Positions 42,988-50,329 of a stretch of 64,000 nt of DNA are shown here, piece by piece. The first letter of the stretch is position 1; the number at the start of each line of letters is the position of its first letter. The DNA comes from Lutibacter citreus (GTDB lineage: Bacteria; Bacteroidota; Bacteroidia; Flavobacteriales; Flavobacteriaceae). Under the pieces are notes generated by a model, which saw nothing but the letters and a program-made list of their open reading frames with translations, was not told the origin of the DNA and ran no database searches. The position numbers were made by a program, and so were the translations under genes. The stretch covers positions 124,001-188,000 of the forward strand of contig NZ_QEIH01000004.1 of NCBI RefSeq assembly GCF_003260195.1, written 5' to 3'.

Positions 42988-43629
42988 ATGATTATGAACA
43001 AAGATACAGCAAAAAAAACTGCAGAACTATTATTACAAATAAAAGCAATTAAATTGCAACCGAATGATCCTTTTACTTGGGCTTCTGGTTGGAAATCGCC
43101 TATTTATTGTGATAATAGAACAACGCTTTCTTTCCCTAAAATAAGAAATTATTTAAGAGAAAACTTAGCAAACATAATTGAATGTGAATACGGAAAACCA
43201 GACGTAATTGCTGGAGTAGCTACAGGAGCTATTGCAATTGGGGTTTTAGTTGCGCAACACTTAAATATACCTTTTATTTACGTTCGCCCTGAACCTAAAT
43301 CTCATGGAAGAAAAAATCAAATAGAAGGTCTTTTAGAAAAAAACAAGAATGTTGTTGTTGTTGAAGATCTTATTAGCACTGGAAAAAGCAGTCTTAACGC
43401 TGTAAAAGCATTAAGAGAAGAAGGAGCCAATGTTAAAGGTATGGTTGCCATTTTTAATTATGGGTTTGATGTTGCTGATGAAAATTTTGCTGAAGCAAAT
43501 GTAAATTTAACCACATTAAGTGATTATAATCATTTACTTGAACAATCTTTAGATAGTAGTTATATAACTAAAGATGAAATGAATACCTTAAAAGAATGGA
43601 GAGAAAACCCAAGTAAATGGAATCAATAA
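42988..43629 (+). CDS. pyrE: Orotate phosphoribosyltransferase
   Basis: The protein of 213 residues (211 from the second ATG at 42994) shows PFTWASGWKSPIYCDNR, the family's N-terminal orotate site, VIAGVATGAIAIGVLVA and the PRPP-binding loop VVVEDLISTGKSSLNAVKAL. It adds phosphoribose to orotate in pyrimidine synthesis, making OMP. Length fits PyrE. It is followed 7 bases later by a SRPBCC protein gene and a terminator (44048-44086). The extreme closeness to the NUDIX gene's start is discussed separately. Confidence 0.95.
   Translation: MIMNKDTAKKTAELLLQIKAIKLQPNDPFTWASGWKSPIYCDNRTTLSFPKIRNYLRENLANIIECEYGKPDVIAGVATGAIAIGVLVAQHLNIPFIYVRPEPKSHGRKNQIEGLLEKNKNVVVVEDLISTGKSSLNAVKALREEGANVKGMVAIFNYGFDVADENFAEANVNLTTLSDYNHLLEQSLDSSYITKDEMNTLKEWRENPSKWNQ
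42999..43006 (-). promoter_or_regulatory. Candidate -7 box for the NUDIX gene
   Basis: The minus strand reads TATCTTTG, matching TAnnTTTG, within the first codons of pyrE. Expected start of transcription is near 42992, six or so bases before the NUDIX ATG. It faces the pyrE box at 42976-42983. Confidence 0.45.
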
Positions 43630-43636
43630 ATTAATT

Positions 43637-44026
43637 ATGAATTTAGAAACTAAAAAATCTGTAATAAATAAATCTCAAAAAGAATTTTTTGAGTTTTTAT
43701 TAGACCTGAAAAATTTTAAGGAATTAATGCCTGAAAACACACAAAAATTTGAAGTAGATGGAGATTCTTTTCTATTTAGTTTAAAAGGTATGCCCGAAAT
43801 TAGATTAGTTATAAAGGAAAAACAAGAATTTGATAAAATAATATTAGGAGCTGCCAGCAGTAAACTAAATTTTTCATTAACTGTTTTAATAAAAGAAGTT
43901 TCTGAAAACTCTTGTGAAAGTCAATTACTTTTTAACGGAGATTTTAACCCAATGATGGCAATGATGGTAAAAAGCCCACTTCAAAAATTTATAAATACAT
44001 TAACTGAAAACGCAAGTAATTTATAA
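43637..44026 (+). CDS. SRPBCC/START-like domain protein
   Basis: The 129-residue protein matches a short SRPBCC ligand-binding fold: an N-terminal strand-helix (LETKKSVINKSQKEFFEFLLDLKNFKELMP), seven-strand beta sheet and a C-terminal helix (SPLQKFINTLTENASNL). The family binds hydrophobic ligands and is common in flavobacteria next to pyrE. No catalytic residue can be named. It is 7 bases after pyrE and ends just before the terminator that lies within birA's last codons. Confidence 0.7.
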   Translation: MNLETKKSVINKSQKEFFEFLLDLKNFKELMPENTQKFEVDGDSFLFSLKGMPEIRLVIKEKQEFDKIILGAASSKLNFSLTVLIKEVSENSCESQLLFNGDFNPMMAMMVKSPLQKFINTLTENASNL

Positions 44027-44041
44027 GTTAACACTACTTAT

Positions 44042-44779
44042 TTAACGATTCGCAAATTTAATTTCTTTTAAATTAAACTTGCGAATTTTTTCATTTTCTA
44101 ATTCAACCATTAACATTCCAGCCTCAGAAACGTTAACAATTTTACCTAAGAAAATACGGCCTTTAATATCTTCAAACATTGCAGGTTTGTTAATCATAAA
44201 TAATTGTTCTAAATACATTTTTTTAAGATTAGAAAATTCTTTCTTTTCAATAAAACTTACAAAATATTGTACTGAGTTAATTATTTTTAATAGGAGTTCA
44301 TCTAAATTATAATCTTTTAATCCAATTCTTTTTAAAGAAGAAACATTTGTAATTTCATTTGGAAAATTTTCCTGATTTACATTTAAACCAATTCCAACAA
44401 TAGAGTGTTTAATATATGCCCCTCCTATTATATTTTCTATTAAAACCCCAGCTACTTTGTCTTTTACTGCCAATATGTCGTTTGGCCATTTTATATAAAA
44501 TTTAGTATCACATTCTTCCATTAAAACAGAATAAATACCTAAAGAAACCGACATACTCAAATAAAACTGATCTCTAATCTCAAAAGACTTCAAATCAATT
44601 AAAACACTAAACGTAAGGTTTTTACCTTTCTCAGAAATCCAATTTGTCCCCATTTGACCTCTACCTGCTGTTTGGTTCTCAGTAACCACAGTTGTAAAAT
44701 TTTTAAGTTTACTTTTCATCAACAACTGTTTTAAGTATAAGTTCGTCGAATCAATGGCACTAATTTTGATTATATTCAT
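44042..44779 (-). CDS. birA: Biotin--[acetyl-CoA-carboxylase] ligase without DNA-binding domain
   Basis: I place the start at the ATG at 44779, giving 245 residues; an upstream TTG 31 codons earlier would run into the divergent rsfS region. Visible motifs are IDSTNLYLK, the biotin loop AGRGQMGTNWISEKG, and KWPNDILA. The protein lacks the N-terminal HTH domain, so it is a group I ligase that only biotinylates acetyl-CoA carboxylase. The final codons (KFNLKEIKFANR) lie within a strong stem-loop that serves as terminator for the opposite-strand operon. Confidence 0.92.
   Translation of the reverse strand: MNIIKISAIDSTNLYLKQLLMKSKLKNFTTVVTENQTAGRGQMGTNWISEKGKNLTFSVLIDLKSFEIRDQFYLSMSVSLGIYSVLMEECDTKFYIKWPNDILAVKDKVAGVLIENIIGGAYIKHSIVGIGLNVNQENFPNEITNVSSLKRIGLKDYNLDELLLKIINSVQYFVSFIEKKEFSNLKKMYLEQLFMINKPAMFEDIKGRIFLGKIVNVSEAGMLMVELENEKIRKFNLKEIKFANR
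44048..44086 (+). terminator. Terminator for pyrE-SRPBCC embedded in the birA coding sequence
   Basis: Arms 44048-44064 and 44070-44086 pair over 17 bases with one mismatch around a CTTTT loop, and a T6 tract follows. The structure overlaps the last 13 or so birA codons on the minus strand, so the same bases end one operon and encode part of another gene. Confidence 0.8.
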
Positions 44780-44799
44780 TTTGATTTTAAAATAGTTAA

Positions 44800-44807
44800 C
44801 AAAGTTA
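44800..44807 (-). promoter_or_regulatory. Candidate -7 box for birA
   Basis: The minus strand reads TAACTTTG, matching TAnnTTTG, 20 bases before the ATG at 44779. The same octamer serves rsfS on the other strand (44838-44845). Confidence 0.45.
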
Positions 44808-44837
44808 TTGAAATGACAATTTATGATAAAAAAACAA

Positions 44838-44845
44838 TAACTTTG
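44838..44845 (+). promoter_or_regulatory. Candidate -7 box for rsfS-ftsH
   Basis: TAACTTTG matches TAnnTTTG, 20 bases before the rsfS ATG at 44866. It mirrors the birA box 30 bases away. Confidence 0.45.
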
Positions 44846-44865
44846 CACACAAATAAAAAAAGTTA

Positions 44866-45237
44866 ATGACAAAAAAAAATGTAAGTGCTGACGATTTAAT
44901 TGCAGTCATTTTAAAAGCGATAGACGAAATCAAGGGAGTTGATGTACAAATATTAGATTTAAGAGATATTGAAAATACAGTTTGTGATTATTTTATAGTT
45001 GCTACTGGAACTTCTAACACACATGTAAATGCCATTTCTGGTATAATTCAAAAACAAGTTGGTAAAATTGGGCAAGAAAAACCTTGGCATGTTGAAGGAG
45101 AAGGTAATGCTGAATGGATACTAATTGATTATGTTAATGTTGTAGTGCATGTTTTCCAAAAACATATTCGTGAATTTTACGATATTGAAAGTTTATGGGG
45201 AGATGCTAAAATAACAACAATTCCTTCTTCAAATTAA
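44866..45237 (+). CDS. rsfS: Ribosome silencing factor
   Basis: The 123-residue protein carries the RsfS core: VDVQILDLRDIENTVCDYFIVATGTSNTHVNAI, PWHVEGEGNAEWILIDYVNVVVHVF and the C-terminal FYDIESLWGDAK. RsfS binds ribosomal protein L14 and blocks subunit joining when nutrients are scarce. It is the first gene of a pair with ftsH (32 bases apart) and has its own candidate -7 box divergent from birA. Confidence 0.94.
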   Translation: MTKKNVSADDLIAVILKAIDEIKGVDVQILDLRDIENTVCDYFIVATGTSNTHVNAISGIIQKQVGKIGQEKPWHVEGEGNAEWILIDYVNVVVHVFQKHIREFYDIESLWGDAKITTIPSSN

Positions 45238-45269
45238 TAATTATTTCAACTTATTGAAAAAATAAATAA

Positions 45270-47258
45270 ATGAGCCAAGAAAAGAAAAACACACCTAAGA
45301 ATAAAAACATAAAAACTCCTAAATTCAATTTTTACTGGATTTACGGAATTCTTTTAGTCCTTTTTATAGGCTATCAAGTTTTAAATAGTGATAATTTATC
45401 TACTAAAAATTTAAGTCAAAATGAATTTAAGACAATCTTAAAAGACAATGACATTGATAAAATTGTTATTGTAAATAAAGATATAGCGAACATTTATATA
45501 AAAAGTGACGCTTCTGAAAAAGAAAAACACAAAAAAAATAAAGGGTCGTTATATTCAGCAAATACACCAATGTATTATTATGATTTTGGAGACCTTCAAA
45601 ATTTTGAGAAAGAATTAACTGAACAAAAACAAGCTGAAAATTTAGATTTTGACACTTCAAATGTTGAGAAAACTAATTTAGTAGATACATTATTTGTTTA
45701 CTTACCTTTTATATTTTTAATTGGTTTATGGATTTATTTCATGAAAAGAATGTCTGGCGGTGGTTCAGGTGGTGGTGGACAAATTTTTAGCATTGGAAAA
45801 TCTAAAGCAAAACTATTTGATGAAAATCAAAAAGTAAAAACTTCATTTAAAGATGTTGCTGGTTTAGAAGGTGCAAAAGAAGAAGTACAAGAAATTGTTG
45901 ACTTTCTTAAAACTCCAGATAAATACACTTCTTTAGGAGGAAAAATACCAAAAGGAGCTTTATTAGTTGGCCCTCCTGGTACAGGAAAAACTTTATTAGC
46001 AAAAGCTGTTGCAGGAGAAGCTGGTGTTCCTTTCTTTTCTTTATCCGGTTCGGATTTTGTTGAAATGTTTGTAGGTGTAGGTGCATCTAGAGTTAGAGAT
46101 TTATTTAAACAAGCACAGCAAAAATCTCCATCAATTATTTTTATTGATGAAATTGATGCTATTGGACGTGCTCGTGGTAAAAATAATATGACAGGTGGGA
46201 ATGATGAAAGAGAAAATACATTAAACCAGTTATTAACTGAAATGGATGGTTTCGGTACAGATACTAATGTTATCGTATTGGCTGCAACAAACCGAGCAGA
46301 TGTATTGGATAAAGCCTTAATGAGAGCTGGTCGTTTTGATAGACAAATTTATGTTGATTTACCAGATATTAATGAAAGAGCACAAATATTTAAGGTTCAT
46401 ATTAAACCTTTAAAACTTCATAAAGATGTTGATATAGAATTTTTATCTCAGCAAACTCCAGGATTTTCTGGTGCTGATATTGCTAACTTATGTAACGAAG
46501 CTGCTTTAATTGCTGCAAGACAAAGTAAAAAAGCAGTTCATCATCAAGATTTTTTAGATGCCGTTGATAGAATTGTTGGAGGTCTTGAAAAGAAAAATAA
46601 AATTATTTCTCCAAAAGAGAAAAAAACTATTGCTTTTCATGAAGCTGGACATGCTACCGCAAGTTGGATGTTAGAACATGCCGCACCTTTAGTAAAAGTA
46701 ACAATTGTGCCTAGAGGGCAATCTTTAGGAGCAGCTTGGTATTTACCTGAAGAAAGACAAATTGTTCAATCTGAACAAATGTTAGATGAAATGTGTGCAA
46801 CATTAGCAGGAAGAGCTGCTGAGAAAATAATGTTCAATAAGATTTCTACCGGGGCATTAAATGATCTTGAAAAAGTTACAAGACAAGCAAGAGCAATGGT
46901 TACTATCTATGGATTAAATGAAAATATTGGAAATATTACTTATTACGATTCTACAGGACAAGCAGACTATAATTTCACAAAACCATATAGTGAGCAAACT
47001 GCCGAAACAATTGATAAGGAAATATCTAAAATAATAGAAAGTCAGTATTTAAGAGCTATAGATATTTTAACTGAAAACAAAGATAAACTTACTACTTTGG
47101 CCGAAGTTCTGCTAGAAAAAGAAGTTATCTTTAAAAAAGATTTAGAGCTTATCTTTGGAAAAAGAGAATTTGAAAACGATATTATTAAGAGAGAAGAAGA
47201 AACTTCAAAAGCACAAGATTCTTTTAAAAATGAAAATTCATTAAAAACAGAGGATTAA
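45270..47258 (+). CDS. ftsH: ATP-dependent zinc metalloprotease FtsH
   Basis: The 662-residue protein has an N-terminal membrane anchor, a periplasmic insert, a second membrane helix (near VDTLFVYLPFIFLIGLWIYFM), then a Gly-rich linker (SGGGSGGGGQIF). The AAA+ module carries Walker A GPPGTGKT at residues 234-241 and Walker B FIDEIDAIG, and the zinc site is HEAGH at residues 457-461. It degrades membrane proteins and some regulators at the inner membrane. Domain order and length are normal. It follows rsfS; the tail is charged, as in other FtsH proteins. Confidence 0.96.
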   Translation: MSQEKKNTPKNKNIKTPKFNFYWIYGILLVLFIGYQVLNSDNLSTKNLSQNEFKTILKDNDIDKIVIVNKDIANIYIKSDASEKEKHKKNKGSLYSANTPMYYYDFGDLQNFEKELTEQKQAENLDFDTSNVEKTNLVDTLFVYLPFIFLIGLWIYFMKRMSGGGSGGGGQIFSIGKSKAKLFDENQKVKTSFKDVAGLEGAKEEVQEIVDFLKTPDKYTSLGGKIPKGALLVGPPGTGKTLLAKAVAGEAGVPFFSLSGSDFVEMFVGVGASRVRDLFKQAQQKSPSIIFIDEIDAIGRARGKNNMTGGNDERENTLNQLLTEMDGFGTDTNVIVLAATNRADVLDKALMRAGRFDRQIYVDLPDINERAQIFKVHIKPLKLHKDVDIEFLSQQTPGFSGADIANLCNEAALIAARQSKKAVHHQDFLDAVDRIVGGLEKKNKIISPKEKKTIAFHEAGHATASWMLEHAAPLVKVTIVPRGQSLGAAWYLPEERQIVQSEQMLDEMCATLAGRAAEKIMFNKISTGALNDLEKVTRQARAMVTIYGLNENIGNITYYDSTGQADYNFTKPYSEQTAETIDKEISKIIESQYLRAIDILTENKDKLTTLAEVLLEKEVIFKKDLELIFGKREFENDIIKREEETSKAQDSFKNENSLKTED

Positions 47259-47273
47259 ATTAATTAATTTTCC

Positions 47274-47281
47274 TAATTTTG
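47274..47281 (+). promoter_or_regulatory. Candidate -7 box for the LUD-cdsA-psd operon
   Basis: TAATTTTG matches TAnnTTTG, 18 bases before the ATG at 47300. It suggests the lipid operon has its own promoter apart from ftsH. Confidence 0.4.
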
Positions 47282-47299
47282 AATTTATTCAAAGTAACA

Positions 47300-47890
47300 A
47301 TGGGTATATTCAAAAACATATTTAGATCTTCGAAACCAAAAGTTTCGGATACACCTTCTTCTACGGAATCAAAAAACTTACCTCTTGATCAAATTTTCGT
47401 TGAAAATTTCATCAAAAATCAAGGTAAGTTTTTGTATTGCACGTCATTAGAAGATGTAATATTAAATTTAGACAATATTATAAAGGAAAACAATTGGGAA
47501 ACTATTATTTGTAATGATATTGATTTACTAAAATTAATAAAAACCCTTAACCTTAAGATAAAAAATAAAATATCAAACTATCATCCTATTTTTCTTAGTT
47601 GTGAACATTTAATTGCTGAAAATGGAAGTATTTTATTTTCTTCAAATCAATTAAAAGAAAACAAAATATCTGAATTATCTGAAAACTTTATAGTTTATGC
47701 TACCACAAGTCAATTAGTAAAGACCAAAGGTGAAAGTTTAACAGGTATTAAAACAAGATACAAAGGGAATATACCAAGTAATATTAGTGCTATTAAAAAC
47801 TATAACCCTAACTCTTCAGATGATCATTTTATGAGTTATGGTAATACAAATTCTAAAAACTTATATTTATTACTTTTTGAAGATTTATAA
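47300..47890 (+). CDS. LUD domain (LutC-like) protein
   Basis: I start at the ATG at 47300 (196 residues); a TTG 21 bases upstream is less likely given the -7 box. The LUD core appears as FLSCEHLIAENGSILFSSNQLKENK and FIVYATTSQLVKTKGESLTGI. LUD proteins often belong to the LutABC lactate operon or act in cofactor-linked redox steps; here it leads the lipid operon, so its function is unclear. It is three bases before cdsA. Confidence 0.75.
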   Translation: MGIFKNIFRSSKPKVSDTPSSTESKNLPLDQIFVENFIKNQGKFLYCTSLEDVILNLDNIIKENNWETIICNDIDLLKLIKTLNLKIKNKISNYHPIFLSCEHLIAENGSILFSSNQLKENKISELSENFIVYATTSQLVKTKGESLTGIKTRYKGNIPSNISAIKNYNPNSSDDHFMSYGNTNSKNLYLLLFEDL

Positions 47891-47893
47891 TTT

Positions 47894-48709
47894 ATGGGGC
47901 AACTTTTAAAACGTTCACTTTCAGGGATTGTATTTGTTGGTGTTTTAATTTTTTCGATATTATATAGCAAAATCACATTCATAAGTCTCTTTTTTGTGTT
48001 AATGTTATTCTGTTTATATGAATTTTTAAAAATGATAAGTCTTAAAAGTATCTTTCCATATATTATAGGGATTTTACTATTTATTTTTGGAAATATTTTA
48101 AATGTAGAAGATATTCCCTCAAAAATTATTTATGAATATGTTGGTTTATTTCTATCCTTAACTATTTTTATTACATTCGCTTCCATTTTGTTTGCAAAAA
48201 AAGAAGAAGTAATTAGCCACTTAGGTAAAATTTTTCTTTCAATAATTTACATTGTAGTTCCTTTTACATTAATAGTCCAAATTCCTTTTTTAAATTCTTC
48301 ATTTAATTATATAAATACAACCATTTTAGGCGTTTTTATTTTAATATGGACAAATGATACTTTTGCTTTTTTAATTGGTAAAAATTTTGGTAAACGAAAG
48401 CTATTAGAACGTATTTCTCCAAACAAAACTATTGAAGGTTTTATTGGTGGAATGATATTCACATTTATAGTTAGTTTTATTCTTTCAAATAAATTTTTAG
48501 GTATATCACAAACCCAGTGGATTGTAATTGCAGGAATTGTTAGTATCTTTGGAGTATTGGGAGATTTAATTGAATCTATGTTTAAAAGACAAGCTGGAGT
48601 TAAAGACAGTAGTAATTTTATTCCTGGTCATGGAGGATTTCTTGATAGATTTGATAGTGTAATTTTTGCTGCACCGTTTATTTTTATTTATTTACAATTT
48701 GTTCAATAA
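47894..48709 (+). CDS. cdsA: Phosphatidate cytidylyltransferase
   Basis: The 271-residue membrane protein has the family signature SMFKRQAGVKDSSNFIPGHG at 228 onward, ending HGGFLDRFDS. It has about eight membrane helices. CdsA makes CDP-diacylglycerol, the branch point for phospholipid synthesis. It precedes psd by two bases, and the two genes plausibly supply phosphatidylethanolamine together (the PS synthase gene is not in the window). Confidence 0.95.
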   Translation: MGQLLKRSLSGIVFVGVLIFSILYSKITFISLFFVLMLFCLYEFLKMISLKSIFPYIIGILLFIFGNILNVEDIPSKIIYEYVGLFLSLTIFITFASILFAKKEEVISHLGKIFLSIIYIVVPFTLIVQIPFLNSSFNYINTTILGVFILIWTNDTFAFLIGKNFGKRKLLERISPNKTIEGFIGGMIFTFIVSFILSNKFLGISQTQWIVIAGIVSIFGVLGDLIESMFKRQAGVKDSSNFIPGHGGFLDRFDSVIFAAPFIFIYLQFVQ

Positions 48710-48711
48710 TT

Positions 48712-49362
48712 ATGTTTCATAAAGAAGGTTATAAAATAATTTTAATTTCAACATTAATAGTTGGTGTTGGAATAATTCTCATCGAAAATTTCATAGAAAT
48801 TAATTGGCTTAATAAAGCGTTATCAGCTGTTTTATTAATAATGTTTCTTCTTATTTTGCAATTTTTTCGCAATCCAAAAAGAAATACAATAATTGATGAT
48901 AACTCAATAATTGCTCCTGCAGATGGAAAAGTTGTTGTAATTGAAGAGGTTTTTGAAAAAGAATATTTTAAAGATAAAAGAATCCAAATTTCAATTTTCA
49001 TGTCTCCTCTTAATGTTCACGTAACTAGATATCCAATAGGTGGAAACATACAGTTTAGTAAATATCACCCAGGAAAGTTTTTGGTTGCTTGGCACCCTAA
49101 ATCTTCAGAAGAAAATGAAAGAACTTCTGTTGTTATTAAAAATAATACTTTTGGAGAAGTTCTTTATAGACAAATTGCTGGAGCCCTTGCTAAGCGAATT
49201 GTAAATTATGCAAAACCAGAACTACAAGTAGTGCAAGGAACTGATGCTGGGTTTATTAAATTTGGTTCTAGAATAGATGTTTTTCTACCGTTAAACTCTA
49301 AAATTGAAGTTAATATAAATGATAAGGTTAAAGGCGGTGAGCAAATTATTGCCAGAATCTAA
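48712..49362 (+). CDS. psd: Phosphatidylserine decarboxylase proenzyme, short (archaetidylserine-type) form
   Basis: The 216-residue protein has an N-terminal membrane anchor region, PADGKVVVIEE, NVHVTRYPIGG, the AGALAKRIVNY segment and the self-cleavage site Gly185-Ser186 in FGSRIDVFLP, where Ser becomes the pyruvoyl group. It converts phosphatidylserine to phosphatidylethanolamine. Length matches the short PSD-A type common in Bacteroidota. It is in the cdsA operon and is followed by an ACBP gene after 20 bases. Confidence 0.93.
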   Translation: MFHKEGYKIILISTLIVGVGIILIENFIEINWLNKALSAVLLIMFLLILQFFRNPKRNTIIDDNSIIAPADGKVVVIEEVFEKEYFKDKRIQISIFMSPLNVHVTRYPIGGNIQFSKYHPGKFLVAWHPKSSEENERTSVVIKNNTFGEVLYRQIAGALAKRIVNYAKPELQVVQGTDAGFIKFGSRIDVFLPLNSKIEVNINDKVKGGEQIIARI

Positions 49363-49382
49363 TCTATGTAATAAGTTAATCA

Positions 49383-49655
49383 ATGACTAAAGAATTATAC
49401 AAAGAACTAGACAAAGAATTTGAAGAAGCATATTTTAAAGCTTCCAATACAAATACAAAGCTTCCTCAGGACGTAATGCTCCAATTTTACGCATACTATA
49501 AGCAAGCTACTAAAGGAAACAATTACGAAGAATCCTCTTCAGGTGGAGTACAATTGAGAAATGCTTTTAAACTAAACGCATGGATCCAGTTGAATCATCT
49601 TACTGAGGATAAAGCTAAACTAGAATATATTAAACTTGTAAATAAACATCTATAA
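49383..49655 (+). CDS. Acyl-CoA-binding protein
   Basis: The 90-residue protein is a compact four-helix ACBP: KELDKEFEEAYFKASN, LPQDVMLQFYAYYKQATKG and WIQLNHLTEDKAKLEYIKLVNKH match the family's acyl-CoA contacts. ACBP ferries or buffers long-chain acyl-CoA. It lies within a phospholipid synthesis operon, 20 bases after psd and one base before a YceI-like gene, which suggests lipid handling. ACBP is best known in eukaryotes but occurs in many bacteria including Bacteroidota. Confidence 0.9.
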   Translation: MTKELYKELDKEFEEAYFKASNTNTKLPQDVMLQFYAYYKQATKGNNYEESSSGGVQLRNAFKLNAWIQLNHLTEDKAKLEYIKLVNKHL

Positions 49656-49656
49656 A

Positions 49657-50277
49657 ATGAAAAAGCATAACATTCTTATTTTACTAATTGTTGTAATTGC
49701 AATTACAATTTCTTGTAAAGAAAACCCAAAGAAAAAGGAAATAAGTACAGAAGAAAAAGGATATACTGTTGAGCCAAAAACTACAACAATAAATTGGATT
49801 GCCTATAAAACTACAGGAAAGGTTCCCGTTAAAGGACAATTTACAAAACTAAAAATAGAGGAAGCTAATACAAAAGCTAAAACAGCATTAGAAGCTCTTA
49901 ACAATTTAAAGTTTTCCATTCCAGTAAATAGTTTATTTACTAAGGATACAATTAGAGACGGAAAACTTAAAAAGTTCTTTTTTGGTTCTATGGTAGATAC
50001 TCAAAATATAAAAGGAACAATTCACATTAATAATGAAACTTCAGGAACGGTTGAAATTGTTATGAATGGAATATCACAAGATTTACCTATTACATTTGTA
50101 ATGAGTGATCAAATGGTAACTATTGAAGCAATTATGAATTTAGATAATTGGCAAGCTCAAGCTGCTATAGCTGCTTTAAATAAAGTTTGTTATGGTTTAC
50201 ATTCTGGTGAAGATGGTATTTCTAAGACCTGGAGTGAGGTTAAAATTGAAATCGCCACCTATTTAAAACATGAATAA
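49657..50277 (+). CDS. YceI-like lipoprotein
   Basis: The 206-residue protein has a lipoprotein signal with Cys20 in ITISCKENP. The YceI-like fold follows: TTTINWIAYKTTGKVPVKGQF and strands that would form a lipocalin-like barrel for an isoprenoid or lipid. YceI proteins bind polyisoprenoids; ligand here unknown. It ends the LUD-cdsA-psd-ACBP operon at a very strong terminator (50296-50327), so a lipid-binding role suits its neighbours. Confidence 0.82.
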   Translation: MKKHNILILLIVVIAITISCKENPKKKEISTEEKGYTVEPKTTTINWIAYKTTGKVPVKGQFTKLKIEEANTKAKTALEALNNLKFSIPVNSLFTKDTIRDGKLKKFFFGSMVDTQNIKGTIHINNETSGTVEIVMNGISQDLPITFVMSDQMVTIEAIMNLDNWQAQAAIAALNKVCYGLHSGEDGISKTWSEVKIEIATYLKHE

Positions 50278-50295
50278 AATATTTAATATATGAAT

Positions 50296-50327
50296 AAAAA
50301 AAAGCCTGCATTAGCAGGCTTTTTTTT
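50296..50327. terminator. Bidirectional intrinsic terminator
   Basis: A perfect 14-base stem (50296-50309 against 50314-50327) with a GCCTGC/GCAGGC core, an ATTA loop and A/T tracts on both sides lies between the YceI-like gene and the convergent DUF349 gene. Confidence 0.92.
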
Positions 50328-50329
50328 AT

